The notes: generated by a model not told the origin, from the letters alone. Shown: positions 16,572-25,648, numbered from the stretch's first letter. The stretch: DNA of 64,000 nucleotides from Acidobacteriota bacterium (GCA_017994815.1 JAGOJY010000021.1:1-64000), one strand, 5' to 3'. Numbers and translations: made by a program.

Positions 16572-16957
16572 GCCGCGAGTCGCACGTCCTCGTCGTGGAC
16601 GACGATCGCGAGATCGCCGAGATGACGGCGCTCCTTTTGCGCAGCGCAGGGCACCGGGTCACGCTCGCGGGTTCCGGGGAGGAAGCGCTGTACCTGGTCC
16701 AGGAGGATGCGCCGGACCTGGTGCTGCTCGACATCAGCATGCCGGGCATGAACGGCTGGGAAGTGCTGCGGATCCTCAAGGAGGACGAGACGACGTCCGC
16801 GATCCCGGTCGTCATGTTCTCGGTCCACTTCGAGATCCGGGAGAAGCTGCGCGCGCTGCAGCAGGGAGCGCGCGATTACGTGACCAAGCCGTTCGACACG
16901 GACGGGCTCTTGCGGCGCGTGCAGGAGATCCTCGCGCCGGCCGCGGAGCAGGTGTGA
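16568..16957 (+). CDS. Single-domain response regulator (CheY-like)
   Basis: A 129-residue stand-alone receiver with all key residues: acidic DDD at 11-13, phosphoacceptor Asp55 (LVLLDISMPGMNG), switch Ser (MFSV) and Lys in VTKPF. It starts in ATGA overlap with the PilZ gene and ends in GTGA overlap with the EAL gene. With no output domain, it probably signals by protein contact, either with the pseudoreceiver-PilZ protein or as an intermediate in a relay from the kinase at the end of the operon. Confidence 0.92.
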   Translation: MSRESHVLVVDDDREIAEMTALLLRSAGHRVTLAGSGEEALYLVQEDAPDLVLLDISMPGMNGWEVLRILKEDETTSAIPVVMFSVHFEIREKLRALQQGARDYVTKPFDTDGLLRRVQEILAPAAEQV

Positions 16958-18303
16958 GCGGCATGCGCGGGGACGAGTACCACCGCCTGCGCACGGCGTT
17001 CCTCCGCCTGCGCGCGGCGCTGCGCGACCCGAACACCAACCTGTTCTCGTACTCGCTGTTCCTGGACGAGATCCGCGGGTTGCTGTCGGAACGCAGCCGG
17101 ATCGGCGTGCTGTGGGTCAGCCTCGGCGACCGGCGGCTGGTCGAGACGGTGTACGGCTGGGAAGCCTACGACCGGCTGCTCGCGCACGCCGCGGCGTTCC
17201 TCGCCGGCTCGCGGACCAAGGAACTGCCGGTCGGGACGATCGTCGCGACCGCCGGCGTGCACGCCGACACGTTCACGCTGTTCGTGCCGACCGACCACGA
17301 GGGTCGCGAGCCGGACGCCGCGTCGCTCACGGCGATGGCGACGCGCGTCGAGCAGGGGCTCGAGGAGAACCTGGTCAAGGCGAGCGCGCCGCGGATGCCC
17401 GGACCCTCCGGCGTGCGCGTCGGCGCGGCGCTGTTGACCGACAACCCGTTCCAACGCTTCGAGCGGCGGCTGTACCTCGCTCTCGACGAGGCGCGCTCGC
17501 TGGCCGAGCGCCCGCGCGATTCCGAGCGGCTGGCGTGGCTCGCCGAGCTGCAACGCGTGCTGCGCGAGCGCGACCTGCACTGCGTGTTCCAGACCGTGGT
17601 CGACCTGCAGTCGGGGAGCGTCCAGGGGCTGGAAGCGTACGCGCGCGGGCCCGACGGCTCGGTGTTCCACCTGCCGCGGGTGATGTTCTCGCTCGGCCGC
17701 GAGGCCGGGCTGGCCGGCGACCTGGACCGCCTGTGCCGCCGCGTCGCGTTGGAATCCCTGGCGTCGGGCGGCGAGGCGCCGCCGGAGCTCTTGTTCCTCA
17801 ACACGACCGTGGAGAACCTGCTCGATCCCGAGTGGCGCTCCGGCGAGACGTTCGAGGCGCTCGGGCGGGCCGGGCTGGAGCCGGCGAAGGTCGTGCTGGA
17901 GGTGCCGGAGGGGCAGATCGCGGGCGATCCCGACCTGTACCGCGAGGGCATCGACAGCCTGCGCGGGCTCGGCTACCGCCTGTCGCTCGACGACATCGGT
18001 TCCGGGCCGCGCTCGGTCACGCTGGTCGAGCGCCTGCGGCCGGAGTTCGTGAAGTTCGACCTGACGCTGGTGCGCGGCCTCGGACAGGACCAGTTCCGCC
18101 GCGAACTGGTCCGCTCGCTCGTCCGGCTGGCCGAACGCGCCGAGGCCCGCCTCGTCGCCGAACGCGTGGAAACCGACGATGAGCGGCGCGCGCTGCTGGA
18201 CTGCGGCGCCCGTTGGGGACAGGGCTACCTGTTTTCGGCCGAAAGGCCCTGTCCCGGCATGACGCCGTCCGCCCAAGGCCGCGTGGCGCCTTATGAGCGA
18301 TGA
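16954..18303 (+). CDS. EAL-domain protein (c-di-GMP phosphodiesterase or receptor)
   Basis: A 449-residue protein starting at GTG. Residues 1-175 include a degenerate GGDEF-like region (VGWEAYDRLL-type helix and a VSLGD strand) without the GGDEF signature. Residues 190-440 are an EAL domain. The signature is EAY at Glu227, and other metal and substrate positions are kept: Asn in FLNTT, Glu in LEVPEG, the Asp pair in LDDIGSG, Lys in VKFD, Glu in AERVET and Gln in GQGYLFS. It could therefore still hydrolyse c-di-GMP, though the Leu-to-Tyr change leaves activity open. It overlaps both neighbours in the operon. Confidence 0.85.
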   Translation: MSGMRGDEYHRLRTAFLRLRAALRDPNTNLFSYSLFLDEIRGLLSERSRIGVLWVSLGDRRLVETVYGWEAYDRLLAHAAAFLAGSRTKELPVGTIVATAGVHADTFTLFVPTDHEGREPDAASLTAMATRVEQGLEENLVKASAPRMPGPSGVRVGAALLTDNPFQRFERRLYLALDEARSLAERPRDSERLAWLAELQRVLRERDLHCVFQTVVDLQSGSVQGLEAYARGPDGSVFHLPRVMFSLGREAGLAGDLDRLCRRVALESLASGGEAPPELLFLNTTVENLLDPEWRSGETFEALGRAGLEPAKVVLEVPEGQIAGDPDLYREGIDSLRGLGYRLSLDDIGSGPRSVTLVERLRPEFVKFDLTLVRGLGQDQFRRELVRSLVRLAERAEARLVAERVETDDERRALLDCGARWGQGYLFSAERPCPGMTPSAQGRVAPYER

Positions 18304-20557
18304 CCTCTCGACACTGACGACGTTCGCCCCGGGCTTCGCCGCCGCGCTCCTCGCGCTGCTCCTGGTCGGGCTCGGCTACTGGCTCGGCCGGAGGCGCAAG
18401 CCCCGCGGCGTGCGCGCGCTCGAACGCACGCTACGCGAGATGGCGGCTGGCCGTTACGACGTCGAGCCGGATCTCGCGTCCGACGATCCCGCGCACCCCG
18501 CGGCGCTGGCCGCCACGCAGCTCGCGCACCAGCTGGCGGAGCAGCGGGCGCGCCGCGAGCCGCGCGCGGCGGCGCTGGCCGAGGCGCTGCGCGCCGTCCC
18601 GGGCCGCGGGATCCTGGTCCTCGACCGCGACATGCTGGTGCGCGACGCGAGCGACGGCGCGGCGGCGTTGTGGGGCGAGCGCCCGACCGGCCTGGCCGGG
18701 CGCGCCGCGGAGTCGCTGTTCGGCCCGGCGAGCTGGAAGGAGTACTTGCCGTCGCTGATCGAGCAGCGCCGCCGGCCGGGCGGCGCGGCGGGCCGGCTCG
18801 AGATCGCGCGGCCGGGGCTGGCGCCGCTGGCGCTGCGGGCGCAGGGCGCGAGCGTCGAAACGCCCGAGGACGGCACCGTGCTGTGGCTCGACCCGATCGA
18901 GGAATCGCTCGCGGCGGTCGAGCCGCCGGAACTCGTGCTGGCGCGGCTGCGCGGGATCGTCGAGGCGCTGGCCGACGGCGTGGCGGTCGTGTCGGGCGGG
19001 CGGGTGCTGGAGGCCAACCCCGCGGCCCGCGCGATGCTCGGGGCGGACCTCGCGGGCACGCTGCTGCGCGACATGGTGTGCGCGGAGGACCTGCTGCTGG
19101 TGCTCGATCGCGTGGGCCGCGCCGAGGCCGGGGAGACGGTCGACCCGCTGCGCTGCCGCCTGGTGCCGCGCGATCCCGCGCTGCGGCCGCGCGAGGTCGA
19201 GATCGAGGCGGTGTCGGTGCGCTACGACGGTCGCCCCGCCGCGGCGCTGACGTTGCGCGACACCTCGCCGGAGCACGCGGCGCGCCGCCGCGCGCGGATC
19301 CACGAGGCGCGTCTTCTGGCGGTGCTGGACGCCGTGGCCGACGGGCTGGTGCTGCTGTCGCCGCCGGCGGCCGAGGACTCGCCGTGGCGCGTGTCGCTGG
19401 TCAACCGGCGCGCGCTGGAGACTCTCGGCCTCGACGGCGCGGCGGCGCTCGGCGCGCCGGAAGACGAGCTGCGCGGGATGATCGCGCACCTGTTCCGCGA
19501 GCCGGCCCGCCTGGTCGCCTACTTCGAGAACGCGGCGCGCGCGACGCGCGAGGAGCACCGCGCGTCGTTCGACCTCGCCGCGCCGCCGGCGCGGTCGTTG
19601 GAGGTCTTCCTGCGCCCGGTGCTCGACGCCGAGGGCGCCCTGCTCGGGCGCGTGCTCGTGGCCCGCGACATCACGCGCCACCGCGAGGCCGAGCGCCGGC
19701 TGGAGGCCGACGCGGCCGCGCTGACGCGCTCGCGCGAGTCGCTGCAGCGGGCCTACGAAGACCTGGCGACGATCCACCACGACCTCGAGCGCAAGACCGG
19801 CGAGATGGACCGGCTCAACCACGAACTGGTGGAGCTGGACCGCGCCCGGGCGCAGCTCCTGGCCGACGTCTCGCACGAGCTGCAGACGCCCTTGGTCTCG
19901 ATCCGCGGCTACACCCAGATGGTGCTCGAGGGGCGGCTGGGCAAGATCAACGACGAGCAGCGGCGCGGGCTGGAGGTCGCGCTGCGCAACATCGACCGCA
20001 TGGTCGAGATGATCGTCAACCTCGTCGCGCTGGCCCGCAGCGAGGCGGCCGGGCCGCTCGCCGCCGACACCGTGGACGCGGTGCAGGTGATCGGCGAGGT
20101 GCTCGAACGTCACGAGCCGGACGCCGCGCGCCGCTCGGTGCAGCTCGAGACGAAGGTCCTGGCCGGCGGGGCGCAGGTCCTCTCGGAGCGCGACGGGCTC
20201 GCGCAGGTGCTCGACAACCTCGTGGGCAACGCCGTCAAGTTCAACCGGCCCGGAGGGCGCGTGACCGTGTCGCTGCTGCCGGGGCCGGAGGGGTTCGTCG
20301 AGCTGGAGGTCGCGGACACGGGCGTGGGGATCCCTTCGGAAGAGCGCGAGCGGATCTTCGATCGCTTCTACCGCGGCCGCGGCGCGTCCGGCGTGGCCGG
20401 CTCGGGGATCGGGCTCGCCACCGTGCGCGGCATCGTCGTGCGCCACGGCGGGAAGGTGGACGTGGAGAGCGCGCCGGGGCAGGGCAGCGTGTTCCGCGTG
20501 CGCTGGCCCCGCGCCGCTTCCCAGCGCCCCGTCAACGTCGGGGACGGTCGAACCTGA
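18293..20557 (+). CDS. Membrane PAS-domain sensor histidine kinase
   Basis: A 754-residue kinase. One N-terminal transmembrane helix (FAAALLALLLVGLGYWL) is followed by about three PAS-like regions (roughly 95-220, 220-335 and 345-465), a coiled coil (about 465-520), a HisKA domain with His528 (DVSHELQTPLVSI) and a HATPase domain with N, G1 and G2 boxes (NLVGNAVKFN, DTGVGIP, GSGIGLATV). The ATG lies 11 bases inside the EAL gene. It is the likely phosphodonor for the CheY-like receiver in this operon. Multiple PAS regions suggest a cytoplasmic cue such as redox, a flavin or a ligand; none can be assigned. Confidence 0.9.
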   Translation: MSDDLSTLTTFAPGFAAALLALLLVGLGYWLGRRRKPRGVRALERTLREMAAGRYDVEPDLASDDPAHPAALAATQLAHQLAEQRARREPRAAALAEALRAVPGRGILVLDRDMLVRDASDGAAALWGERPTGLAGRAAESLFGPASWKEYLPSLIEQRRRPGGAAGRLEIARPGLAPLALRAQGASVETPEDGTVLWLDPIEESLAAVEPPELVLARLRGIVEALADGVAVVSGGRVLEANPAARAMLGADLAGTLLRDMVCAEDLLLVLDRVGRAEAGETVDPLRCRLVPRDPALRPREVEIEAVSVRYDGRPAAALTLRDTSPEHAARRRARIHEARLLAVLDAVADGLVLLSPPAAEDSPWRVSLVNRRALETLGLDGAAALGAPEDELRGMIAHLFREPARLVAYFENAARATREEHRASFDLAAPPARSLEVFLRPVLDAEGALLGRVLVARDITRHREAERRLEADAAALTRSRESLQRAYEDLATIHHDLERKTGEMDRLNHELVELDRARAQLLADVSHELQTPLVSIRGYTQMVLEGRLGKINDEQRRGLEVALRNIDRMVEMIVNLVALARSEAAGPLAADTVDAVQVIGEVLERHEPDAARRSVQLETKVLAGGAQVLSERDGLAQVLDNLVGNAVKFNRPGGRVTVSLLPGPEGFVELEVADTGVGIPSEERERIFDRFYRGRGASGVAGSGIGLATVRGIVVRHGGKVDVESAPGQGSVFRVRWPRAASQRPVNVGDGRT

Positions 20558-20572
20558 ACCCGGACGACGGGG

Positions 20573-21382
20573 TCAAAGCACTCTCCCCGTCCTGTGCAGG
20601 AGGATCGAGCCGGCGATCGCGACCGAGAGCGACTCGACGCCGGGCGCCATCGCGATCGTGACGAGCTGCGCGCAGGCGCACATCTGCGGGGGCAATCCGG
20701 CGACCTCGCTGCCGAGCACCAGCGCCACGCGGCCGGACCAGTCGATCGTGCCCGGCGGCGCGCCGCCGCGCGGCGTCGCCGCGACCGCGCGGTAGCCGAG
20801 CGCCGGGAGCGCGGCCAGCGCGGCGACGGGATCGTCGGTGCGGGCCGTCGGCAGCGTGTGGATCGCGCCGGCGCTGGCCCGCACGGCCTTCGGGTTCCAG
20901 GGGTCGGCGCCGCCGGCCGAGACGAACCCGAGCGCGCCGAACGCGGCCGCGCTGCGCAGCAGCGTGCCGAGGTTGCCGGGGTCGCGCACGTCCCACGCGA
21001 TCGGCAGGACGCCGTCGCGCTCGATCCCGGCGACGGCAGCGAAGTCGTCGGCGTGTGCCGGCAGCTGGCAGGCCGCGAGCAGCCCCGGGCCGCGCTCCGT
21101 CGGCGCGATGCGTTCCAACAGTTCGTCCGCGACCGGCTGGACCGGTACGCCCGCGCGCGCGCAGCGCTCGAGCAGCGCGGCGTGCGGCGGCCGCTCGACG
21201 CGGCTCGCGCCGACGAGGACCCACGCGAGCGCGGCGTGCGCGGCGAGCGCTTCCTCGACGCCGCGCGGCCCTTCGACGAGGAACAGCCCCTCGTCGCGGC
21301 GCTCGCGCACGCCGCGGCCGAGCTGGCGCGCCTGCCGCGCGAGCGGGTGGCTGGCGGCCTTGAGGGGTGCCGGGAGCTGCAT
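20573..21382 (-). CDS. SpoU/TrmH-family RNA 2'-O-methyltransferase
   Basis: A 269-residue SPOUT methylase. The N-terminal substrate-binding region is followed by the three knot motifs: motif 1 NLGTLLRSAAAFG, motif 2 VLGSEVAGLP and motif 3 MAPGVESLSVAIAGSILLH, where the usual SLNV is SLSV. It methylates a ribose in rRNA or tRNA; the site cannot be told. It converges with the kinase gene and is divergent from the Sua5 gene with only 21 bases between the start codons. A -10-like hexamer lies six bases before its ATG and no ribosome binding site is seen. Confidence 0.9.
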   Translation of the reverse strand: MQLPAPLKAASHPLARQARQLGRGVRERRDEGLFLVEGPRGVEEALAAHAALAWVLVGASRVERPPHAALLERCARAGVPVQPVADELLERIAPTERGPGLLAACQLPAHADDFAAVAGIERDGVLPIAWDVRDPGNLGTLLRSAAAFGALGFVSAGGADPWNPKAVRASAGAIHTLPTARTDDPVAALAALPALGYRAVAATPRGGAPPGTIDWSGRVALVLGSEVAGLPPQMCACAQLVTIAMAPGVESLSVAIAGSILLHRTGRVL

Positions 21383-21403
21383 GGACAGAGGATACTCTGG
21401 CGC
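21383..21403. promoter_or_regulatory. Compact divergent promoter, possibly leaderless both ways
   Basis: Only 21 bases separate two divergent ATGs. On the minus strand TATCCT (plus-strand 21389-21394) ends six bases before the SpoU ATG. On the plus strand GATACT/TACTCT (21391-21398) ends five to seven bases before the Sua5 ATG. Neither gene has a Shine-Dalgarno sequence. The two hexamers overlap within AGAGGATACTCT. Confidence 0.45.
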
Positions 21404-22033
21404 ATGGGGCGCGATCGCCGGGCCGAGATCGACGCCGCCGCCGAGTGGCTGCGCGGCGGCGGACTGATCGTGTTCCCGACCGAAACCTTCTACGGGCTGG
21501 GCGCGGACCCGCGCGTCGGCGACGGCATCGCCGCGCTGTACGCGCTGAAGGGGCGCGATGCGGCGAGCCCGCCGCCTTTGGCCGCCGGCGCGATCGAGCA
21601 GGTCGAGCTCGCGGCGCCGCGCTGGCGCGAGCACCCGCTCGCCCTGCGGCTCGCCGAGCGCTTCTGGCCCGGGCCGCTGTCGCTGGTCCTGCCGGCCGCG
21701 GCCGAGGTGGTGGACACCGCGCGCGCTCCCGACGGCTCGATCGCGATCCGCTGGACGTCCCACCCGCTCGCGGCGGCGCTCGCCCGCGCGCTCGGCTTCG
21801 CGCTGGCCGCCACCTCGGCCAACCTGGCCGGTCGTCCGCCGTGCACGTCGGCCGAGGCCGCCGTGCTCGCGCTCGGTTCCGCGCCCGGCCTGCGCGTGCT
21901 GGACGGGGGCGAGACTCCGGGGGGGCGGCCCTCGACGATCGTCGATCCGCGCCGGGCGCCGGCGCGGGTGCTCCGCGACGGCGCCATCCCGGCGGCCGAC
22001 ATCCTGGCCGTCGCGCGGTCGCCGTGGTGCTAG
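21404..22033 (+). CDS. Sua5/YciO/YrdC family threonylcarbamoyl-AMP synthase-like protein
   Basis: A 209-residue protein with the YrdC fold: VFPTETFYGLGADP at the N-terminus, KGRDAASPPPL in place of the usual KxRP loop, FWPGPLSLVL, SIAIRW, ATSANLAG and PSTIVD. The family makes threonylcarbamoyl-AMP from threonine, bicarbonate and ATP for the t6A modification of ANN-decoding tRNAs. It is short (no C-terminal Sua5 domain), like TsaC/YrdC. The pairing with an RNA methylase is consistent with RNA modification. The KGRDAAS segment departs from the typical KxR...P and could mark a YciO-like paralogue. Confidence 0.87.
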   Translation: MGRDRRAEIDAAAEWLRGGGLIVFPTETFYGLGADPRVGDGIAALYALKGRDAASPPPLAAGAIEQVELAAPRWREHPLALRLAERFWPGPLSLVLPAAAEVVDTARAPDGSIAIRWTSHPLAAALARALGFALAATSANLAGRPPCTSAEAAVLALGSAPGLRVLDGGETPGGRPSTIVDPRRAPARVLRDGAIPAADILAVARSPWC

Positions 22034-22060
22034 ATTTCCCGGCCTGGGAGAGCTGACGCC

Positions 22061-24301
22061 ATGACATGCCGGTCCCGCCGGGCCTGGTCCGCCGTGCTGT
22101 TGGCGTGCGCCGTGGCGCCGGCCATCCCGCTCACCGCCGTCGCCGCGCCGGCGGCGCCGAGGATCGTGGTCCTCGGTTTCGACGGCGCCGACCCGCGGCT
22201 GCTCGCGCAGTACCGCGAGCAGGGACTGCTGCCGAACATCGACGAGCTGGCGCGGGAAGGCAGCCTCGCCGCGCTCACGCCGACCAACCCACCGCAGAGC
22301 CCGGTGTCGTGGGCCTCGTTCGCCACAGGCTTGAACCCCGGCCGAACGGAGATCTTCGACCTCGTGCAGCGGCGCGCCGGGCAGTACGTGCCGGACGTCT
22401 CGCTCGTCACGCCGGGTCGGCGCGTGTTCATCTACGGGGAGTGGAACGGCTGGGTCTTCGCCGGCTTCATCGGCTTCGCGCTGGCGCTCGTCGTGGGCGC
22501 GGTCGTGCGGCTGGTGCGCGTGCGCTGGCTCCTGGCGCTGCCGATCGCGCTGGTGGTCGGCTGCGCCGCGACCGCCGTGCTGGCGCCGCGGCTGGCCTGG
22601 CTCCTGCCGGCGGAAGTCCCCGACGCGAGCAACCCGCGCCGCGGCACGCCGTTCTGGACGGTCCTCGCGCGCAACGGCCTCGATGTGCGCGTGACGCACG
22701 TGCCGCTGACGTACCCCGCCGAGCAGCTCGGCGCCGGCTCGCGGATGCTGTCCGGGCTCGGCGTGCCGGACGCGCGCGGGACCGTCGGCCGGCCCAGCAT
22801 CTACACCTCGGATCCGAACTTCACGCTCGGCGACAACGAGTTCCGCCTCGAGGCCGTGCGCCTGCCGGAGCGGCGCGGCGTCATCGACACCGTCGTCGTC
22901 GGGCCGGAGAACTACCCGTTCCACCAGTTCGTCGTCGAGCGCGCGCGCGAGCGCTGGGTCGCCGAGGGCGTCGCGCCCGCCGAGCGCGAGCGGCGCGAGG
23001 CGCAGCTCCTGGCCCAGCTCGCCCGGCGCGGGGTCCGCCCGCGGATCGACGTGCCCTTGCGGCTCGACGTGAGCGAGGACGAGCTGCGCTGGGAGGTCAA
23101 CGACCAGTCGGGGACGTTGAAGCCGGGCGCGTGGTCCGACTGGGTCGTGCTCGATTTCCCGTTGAACAAGCTGTTCGACCGTGTGCAGCCGGTGCGCGGG
23201 ATGGCGCGCTTCAAGCTGCTCGCGCTCGCGCCGGAAGTGCAGCTCTACCTCTCGCCGATCAACTTCCACCCGTCGTGCCACCCGGTCGCGTACTCCTGGC
23301 CGCCGAACTGGGCCGAGCAGCTGGCCGGCAACGTCGGGCTGTTCAAGACGATCGGCTGGTCGATCGACACGTGGTCCTACCCGTCCGGGGTCGGCGGCAT
23401 CGACCTGTTCCTCGAGGACATGTGGGCCACCGTCGATGCGAGCACCAGGATCCTCGAGCGCGCGCTGCGCCACCGGCGCGTCGACGCGATCGTGCAGGTG
23501 TTCGACTTCCCCGACCGCGCCGGGCACATGCTGTGGCACGAGCTGGACGAAGGGCACCCGCTGTACCGGCCCGAGCTGGCGCCGAAGTACCGGCAGGCGA
23601 CGCAGGACGTGTACGTGCGCATGGACCAGATCATCGGCCGGGCGCGCGAGGCCGTTGGTCCCGACGCGCTGTTCCTGGTCGTCTCGGACCACGGCTTCAC
23701 CTCGTTCCGCCGCCAGATCAGCTACAACGCCTGGCTGCGCCGGAAGGGGTTGCTCGTGCTGCGCGACGACGCGCCGGAGCTGTCCCGCGTGGACGTTTCG
23801 TCCGGGATCGACTGGGGCCGCACGCGCGCCTGGGCGATGGGCCTCGGCTCGATCTATATCAACCTGCGGGGGCGCGAGCCGCAGGGACAGGTGATGCCGG
23901 GCGAGGAATACGATCGGCTGGTGGAGGAGATCCGCACCGGCCTGGAGTCGGAGATCGACGCCATGACCGGCGAGCGACCGGTCAGCCGCGTCTACCGGCC
24001 GGACGAGGTCTACCACGGCTACGACCCGGCGCAGATCCCGGACCTGCGCGCGTCGAACCGCGAGAACTACCGCGTCTCGCGCCACGACGCGCTGGGCGGT
24101 CTCGCGGCCGAGGTTTTCGCGGACAACGACCAGCTCTGGTCGGGGGACCACTCTTCGGTCGAGCCGGGGCTCGTGCCGGGGTTCCTGCTGGTCAACCGCC
24201 GGCTGCACGTGAGCAACCCGACGATCATCGACATCGCGCCCTCGATCCTGCACGACCAGGGGCTGCAGCCGGTCGTCACCGACGGACGACAGATCTGGTG
24301 A
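22061..24301 (+). CDS. Alkaline-phosphatase-superfamily (type I phosphodiesterase-like) membrane protein
   Basis: A 746-residue protein with a signal segment, an AP-superfamily N-terminal motif with metal Asp (VVLGFDGADPRLL) and the nucleophile region PPQSPVSWASFATG. Two adjacent transmembrane helices follow (about residues 128-182), then the rest of the catalytic domain: VFDFPDRAGHMLW, VVSDHGFTSF and GDHSSVEPG. The metal ligands appear intact. The insertion of two membrane helices within the catalytic chain is unusual; the catalytic lobe should lie outside the cytoplasm. Relatives are annotated as predicted AP-superfamily phosphohydrolases of unknown substrate. It follows the Sua5 gene by 27 bases. 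Confidence 0.85.
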   Translation: MTCRSRRAWSAVLLACAVAPAIPLTAVAAPAAPRIVVLGFDGADPRLLAQYREQGLLPNIDELAREGSLAALTPTNPPQSPVSWASFATGLNPGRTEIFDLVQRRAGQYVPDVSLVTPGRRVFIYGEWNGWVFAGFIGFALALVVGAVVRLVRVRWLLALPIALVVGCAATAVLAPRLAWLLPAEVPDASNPRRGTPFWTVLARNGLDVRVTHVPLTYPAEQLGAGSRMLSGLGVPDARGTVGRPSIYTSDPNFTLGDNEFRLEAVRLPERRGVIDTVVVGPENYPFHQFVVERARERWVAEGVAPAERERREAQLLAQLARRGVRPRIDVPLRLDVSEDELRWEVNDQSGTLKPGAWSDWVVLDFPLNKLFDRVQPVRGMARFKLLALAPEVQLYLSPINFHPSCHPVAYSWPPNWAEQLAGNVGLFKTIGWSIDTWSYPSGVGGIDLFLEDMWATVDASTRILERALRHRRVDAIVQVFDFPDRAGHMLWHELDEGHPLYRPELAPKYRQATQDVYVRMDQIIGRAREAVGPDALFLVVSDHGFTSFRRQISYNAWLRRKGLLVLRDDAPELSRVDVSSGIDWGRTRAWAMGLGSIYINLRGREPQGQVMPGEEYDRLVEEIRTGLESEIDAMTGERPVSRVYRPDEVYHGYDPAQIPDLRASNRENYRVSRHDALGGLAAEVFADNDQLWSGDHSSVEPGLVPGFLLVNRRLHVSNPTIIDIAPSILHDQGLQPVVTDGRQIW

Positions 24302-24450
24302 AAGGTGAGCCTGAAGCACCACATGACCGCGACGCGCAGCGCCGTAAACACGGATCGCCCGGGCGGAGCCGCGGCGCTCCCCGTCTCGGCGTGGACAAGG
24401 GGGCCCCGGCGGGCCGCAAGTCCTTTATCGCGAAGGGATCCGGTGGCCGC

Positions 24451-25635
24451 ATGTGGTTTTTCGGGCTCACCTTGGATCTGGTGAGGGTCCGCCTCGCGCT
24501 CGCGCTCGCGGCCTGCGCGCTGGGCCTCGCCGCCACCGCGCCGCCCGACCCGGCAACCGACCCCGCGCAGGAGCAGCTGCGCCGGCTGCGCCGCGAGGTC
24601 GAGCGGCTCACGGCCGAGCGCGAGCGGCTCGCGCAGGAGCAGGAAGGCGTGCTCCTGCGGCTCGAGCAGTCGGCGGCCGAGGCGCGCCTGCTCGATGCGC
24701 GCGTCGAGGAACTCTCGCTGCTCGAGCGCCGGGCCGGCGAGGTTCTGGCCCAGGCCCGCGAGCGCGAGGAGCAGGCGGCGCTGCAGCTCGACCAGCAGCG
24801 CGAGCGGCTGCGCGCGACCGTGCTGCTGCTGCAGCAGGCCGGCCCGTTCGGCTGGTGGCGGCCGCTGCTCGGCAGCGCGCAGGGGCGCCAGCTCGCGGCC
24901 GGGCTGCGCGCGGCGCACGAGCTGACCGCCCGGCGCCGCGAGGACGTGACGCAGCTCGCGGCGCAGGTCCGCGAGCTGCAGCGGCTGCGCGTGGCGCGCG
25001 AGGCGCAGGAACGGGAGGCGGTGCGCCTGCGGAGCGAGGCGGCCGAGGCGCGCGCCGGCCTCGAACGGGCGATGGCGGTGCGCCAGCGCCTCTTGGCGAG
25101 CCTGCGCGAGCAGTCGCAGGTCCGAACGGCTGCGATCGAGGAACTCGGGCGCGCCGGCCGGCGGCTGGAGGAGATCGTCGCCGGGGCCCGCGCTCCGGAG
25201 CCGGTGGAACTGGACATCCATCGCTTCCGGGGCGTGCTGCCGATGCCGGTCCGCGGCCAGCTCGCGCGCGGCTTCGGCGACCGCGTCGACCCGCAGTTCA
25301 ACGTGCGGCTGCCGCACCCCGGCTGGGACGTCGAGGCGCGCTTCGGCGCGCCGGTGCGCGCGCCGTTCGCCGGCCGCGTGGTGTGGGCCGAGTGGCTGCG
25401 CGGCTACGGGCTGGTCGTCGTCGTGGATCACGGCGGCGGCGTCAGCACCGTCTACGCGCACCTCTCGGCCGTCTTGGCGCGGTCCGGGACCCGCGTCGCG
25501 CGCGGCCAGCAGCTCGGCTCCGTCGGCGACACCGGTTCGCTGCGCGGGGCGTACCTGTACCTCGAGGTCCGGCTCGACGGGAAGGCGCAGGACCCGGCGG
25601 CCTGGTTCGACCAGGACCGCCTCGTCGAGCCCTGA
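24451..25635 (+). CDS. EnvC-like coiled-coil protein with degenerate LytM domain
   Basis: A 394-residue exported protein. An N-terminal signal (LALALAACALGLAAT) is followed by a long coiled coil (about residues 35-255, rich in Arg, Glu and Leu heptads) and a C-terminal M23/LytM domain. The first metal motif HPGWD is present, but the second (normally HLH) is YLY in AYLYLEVRLDG, so zinc binding is lost. This is the EnvC architecture: such proteins do not cut peptidoglycan themselves but activate cell-wall amidases at division. No amidase or ftsEX is in the window. The ATG at 24451 is used; a GTG at 24481 also leaves a signal peptide. Confidence 0.87.
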   Translation: MWFFGLTLDLVRVRLALALAACALGLAATAPPDPATDPAQEQLRRLRREVERLTAERERLAQEQEGVLLRLEQSAAEARLLDARVEELSLLERRAGEVLAQAREREEQAALQLDQQRERLRATVLLLQQAGPFGWWRPLLGSAQGRQLAAGLRAAHELTARRREDVTQLAAQVRELQRLRVAREAQEREAVRLRSEAAEARAGLERAMAVRQRLLASLREQSQVRTAAIEELGRAGRRLEEIVAGARAPEPVELDIHRFRGVLPMPVRGQLARGFGDRVDPQFNVRLPHPGWDVEARFGAPVRAPFAGRVVWAEWLRGYGLVVVVDHGGGVSTVYAHLSAVLARSGTRVARGQQLGSVGDTGSLRGAYLYLEVRLDGKAQDPAAWFDQDRLVEP

Positions 25636-25648
25636 CGCCGCGCGTCAG
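25632..25648. other. Palindrome across convergent stop codons (EnvC-like/hypA)
   Basis: CTGACGC-CGC-GCGTCAG, a perfect 7-bp inverted repeat that contains the TGA of the EnvC-like gene (25633-25635) and the TGA of hypA on the other strand (25645-25647). The same arrangement recurs at 30941-30958. It may be a bidirectional terminator or mRNA 3' stabiliser; no T-run is seen. Confidence 0.5.

Noticed and set aside
20573..24322. A 1249-codon minus-strand frame over the Sua5 and AP-superfamily genes
   Set aside because: Only its last 269 codons (SpoU methylase) look like a protein; the rest is Arg/His/Val-rich antisense of real plus-strand genes in GC-rich DNA.
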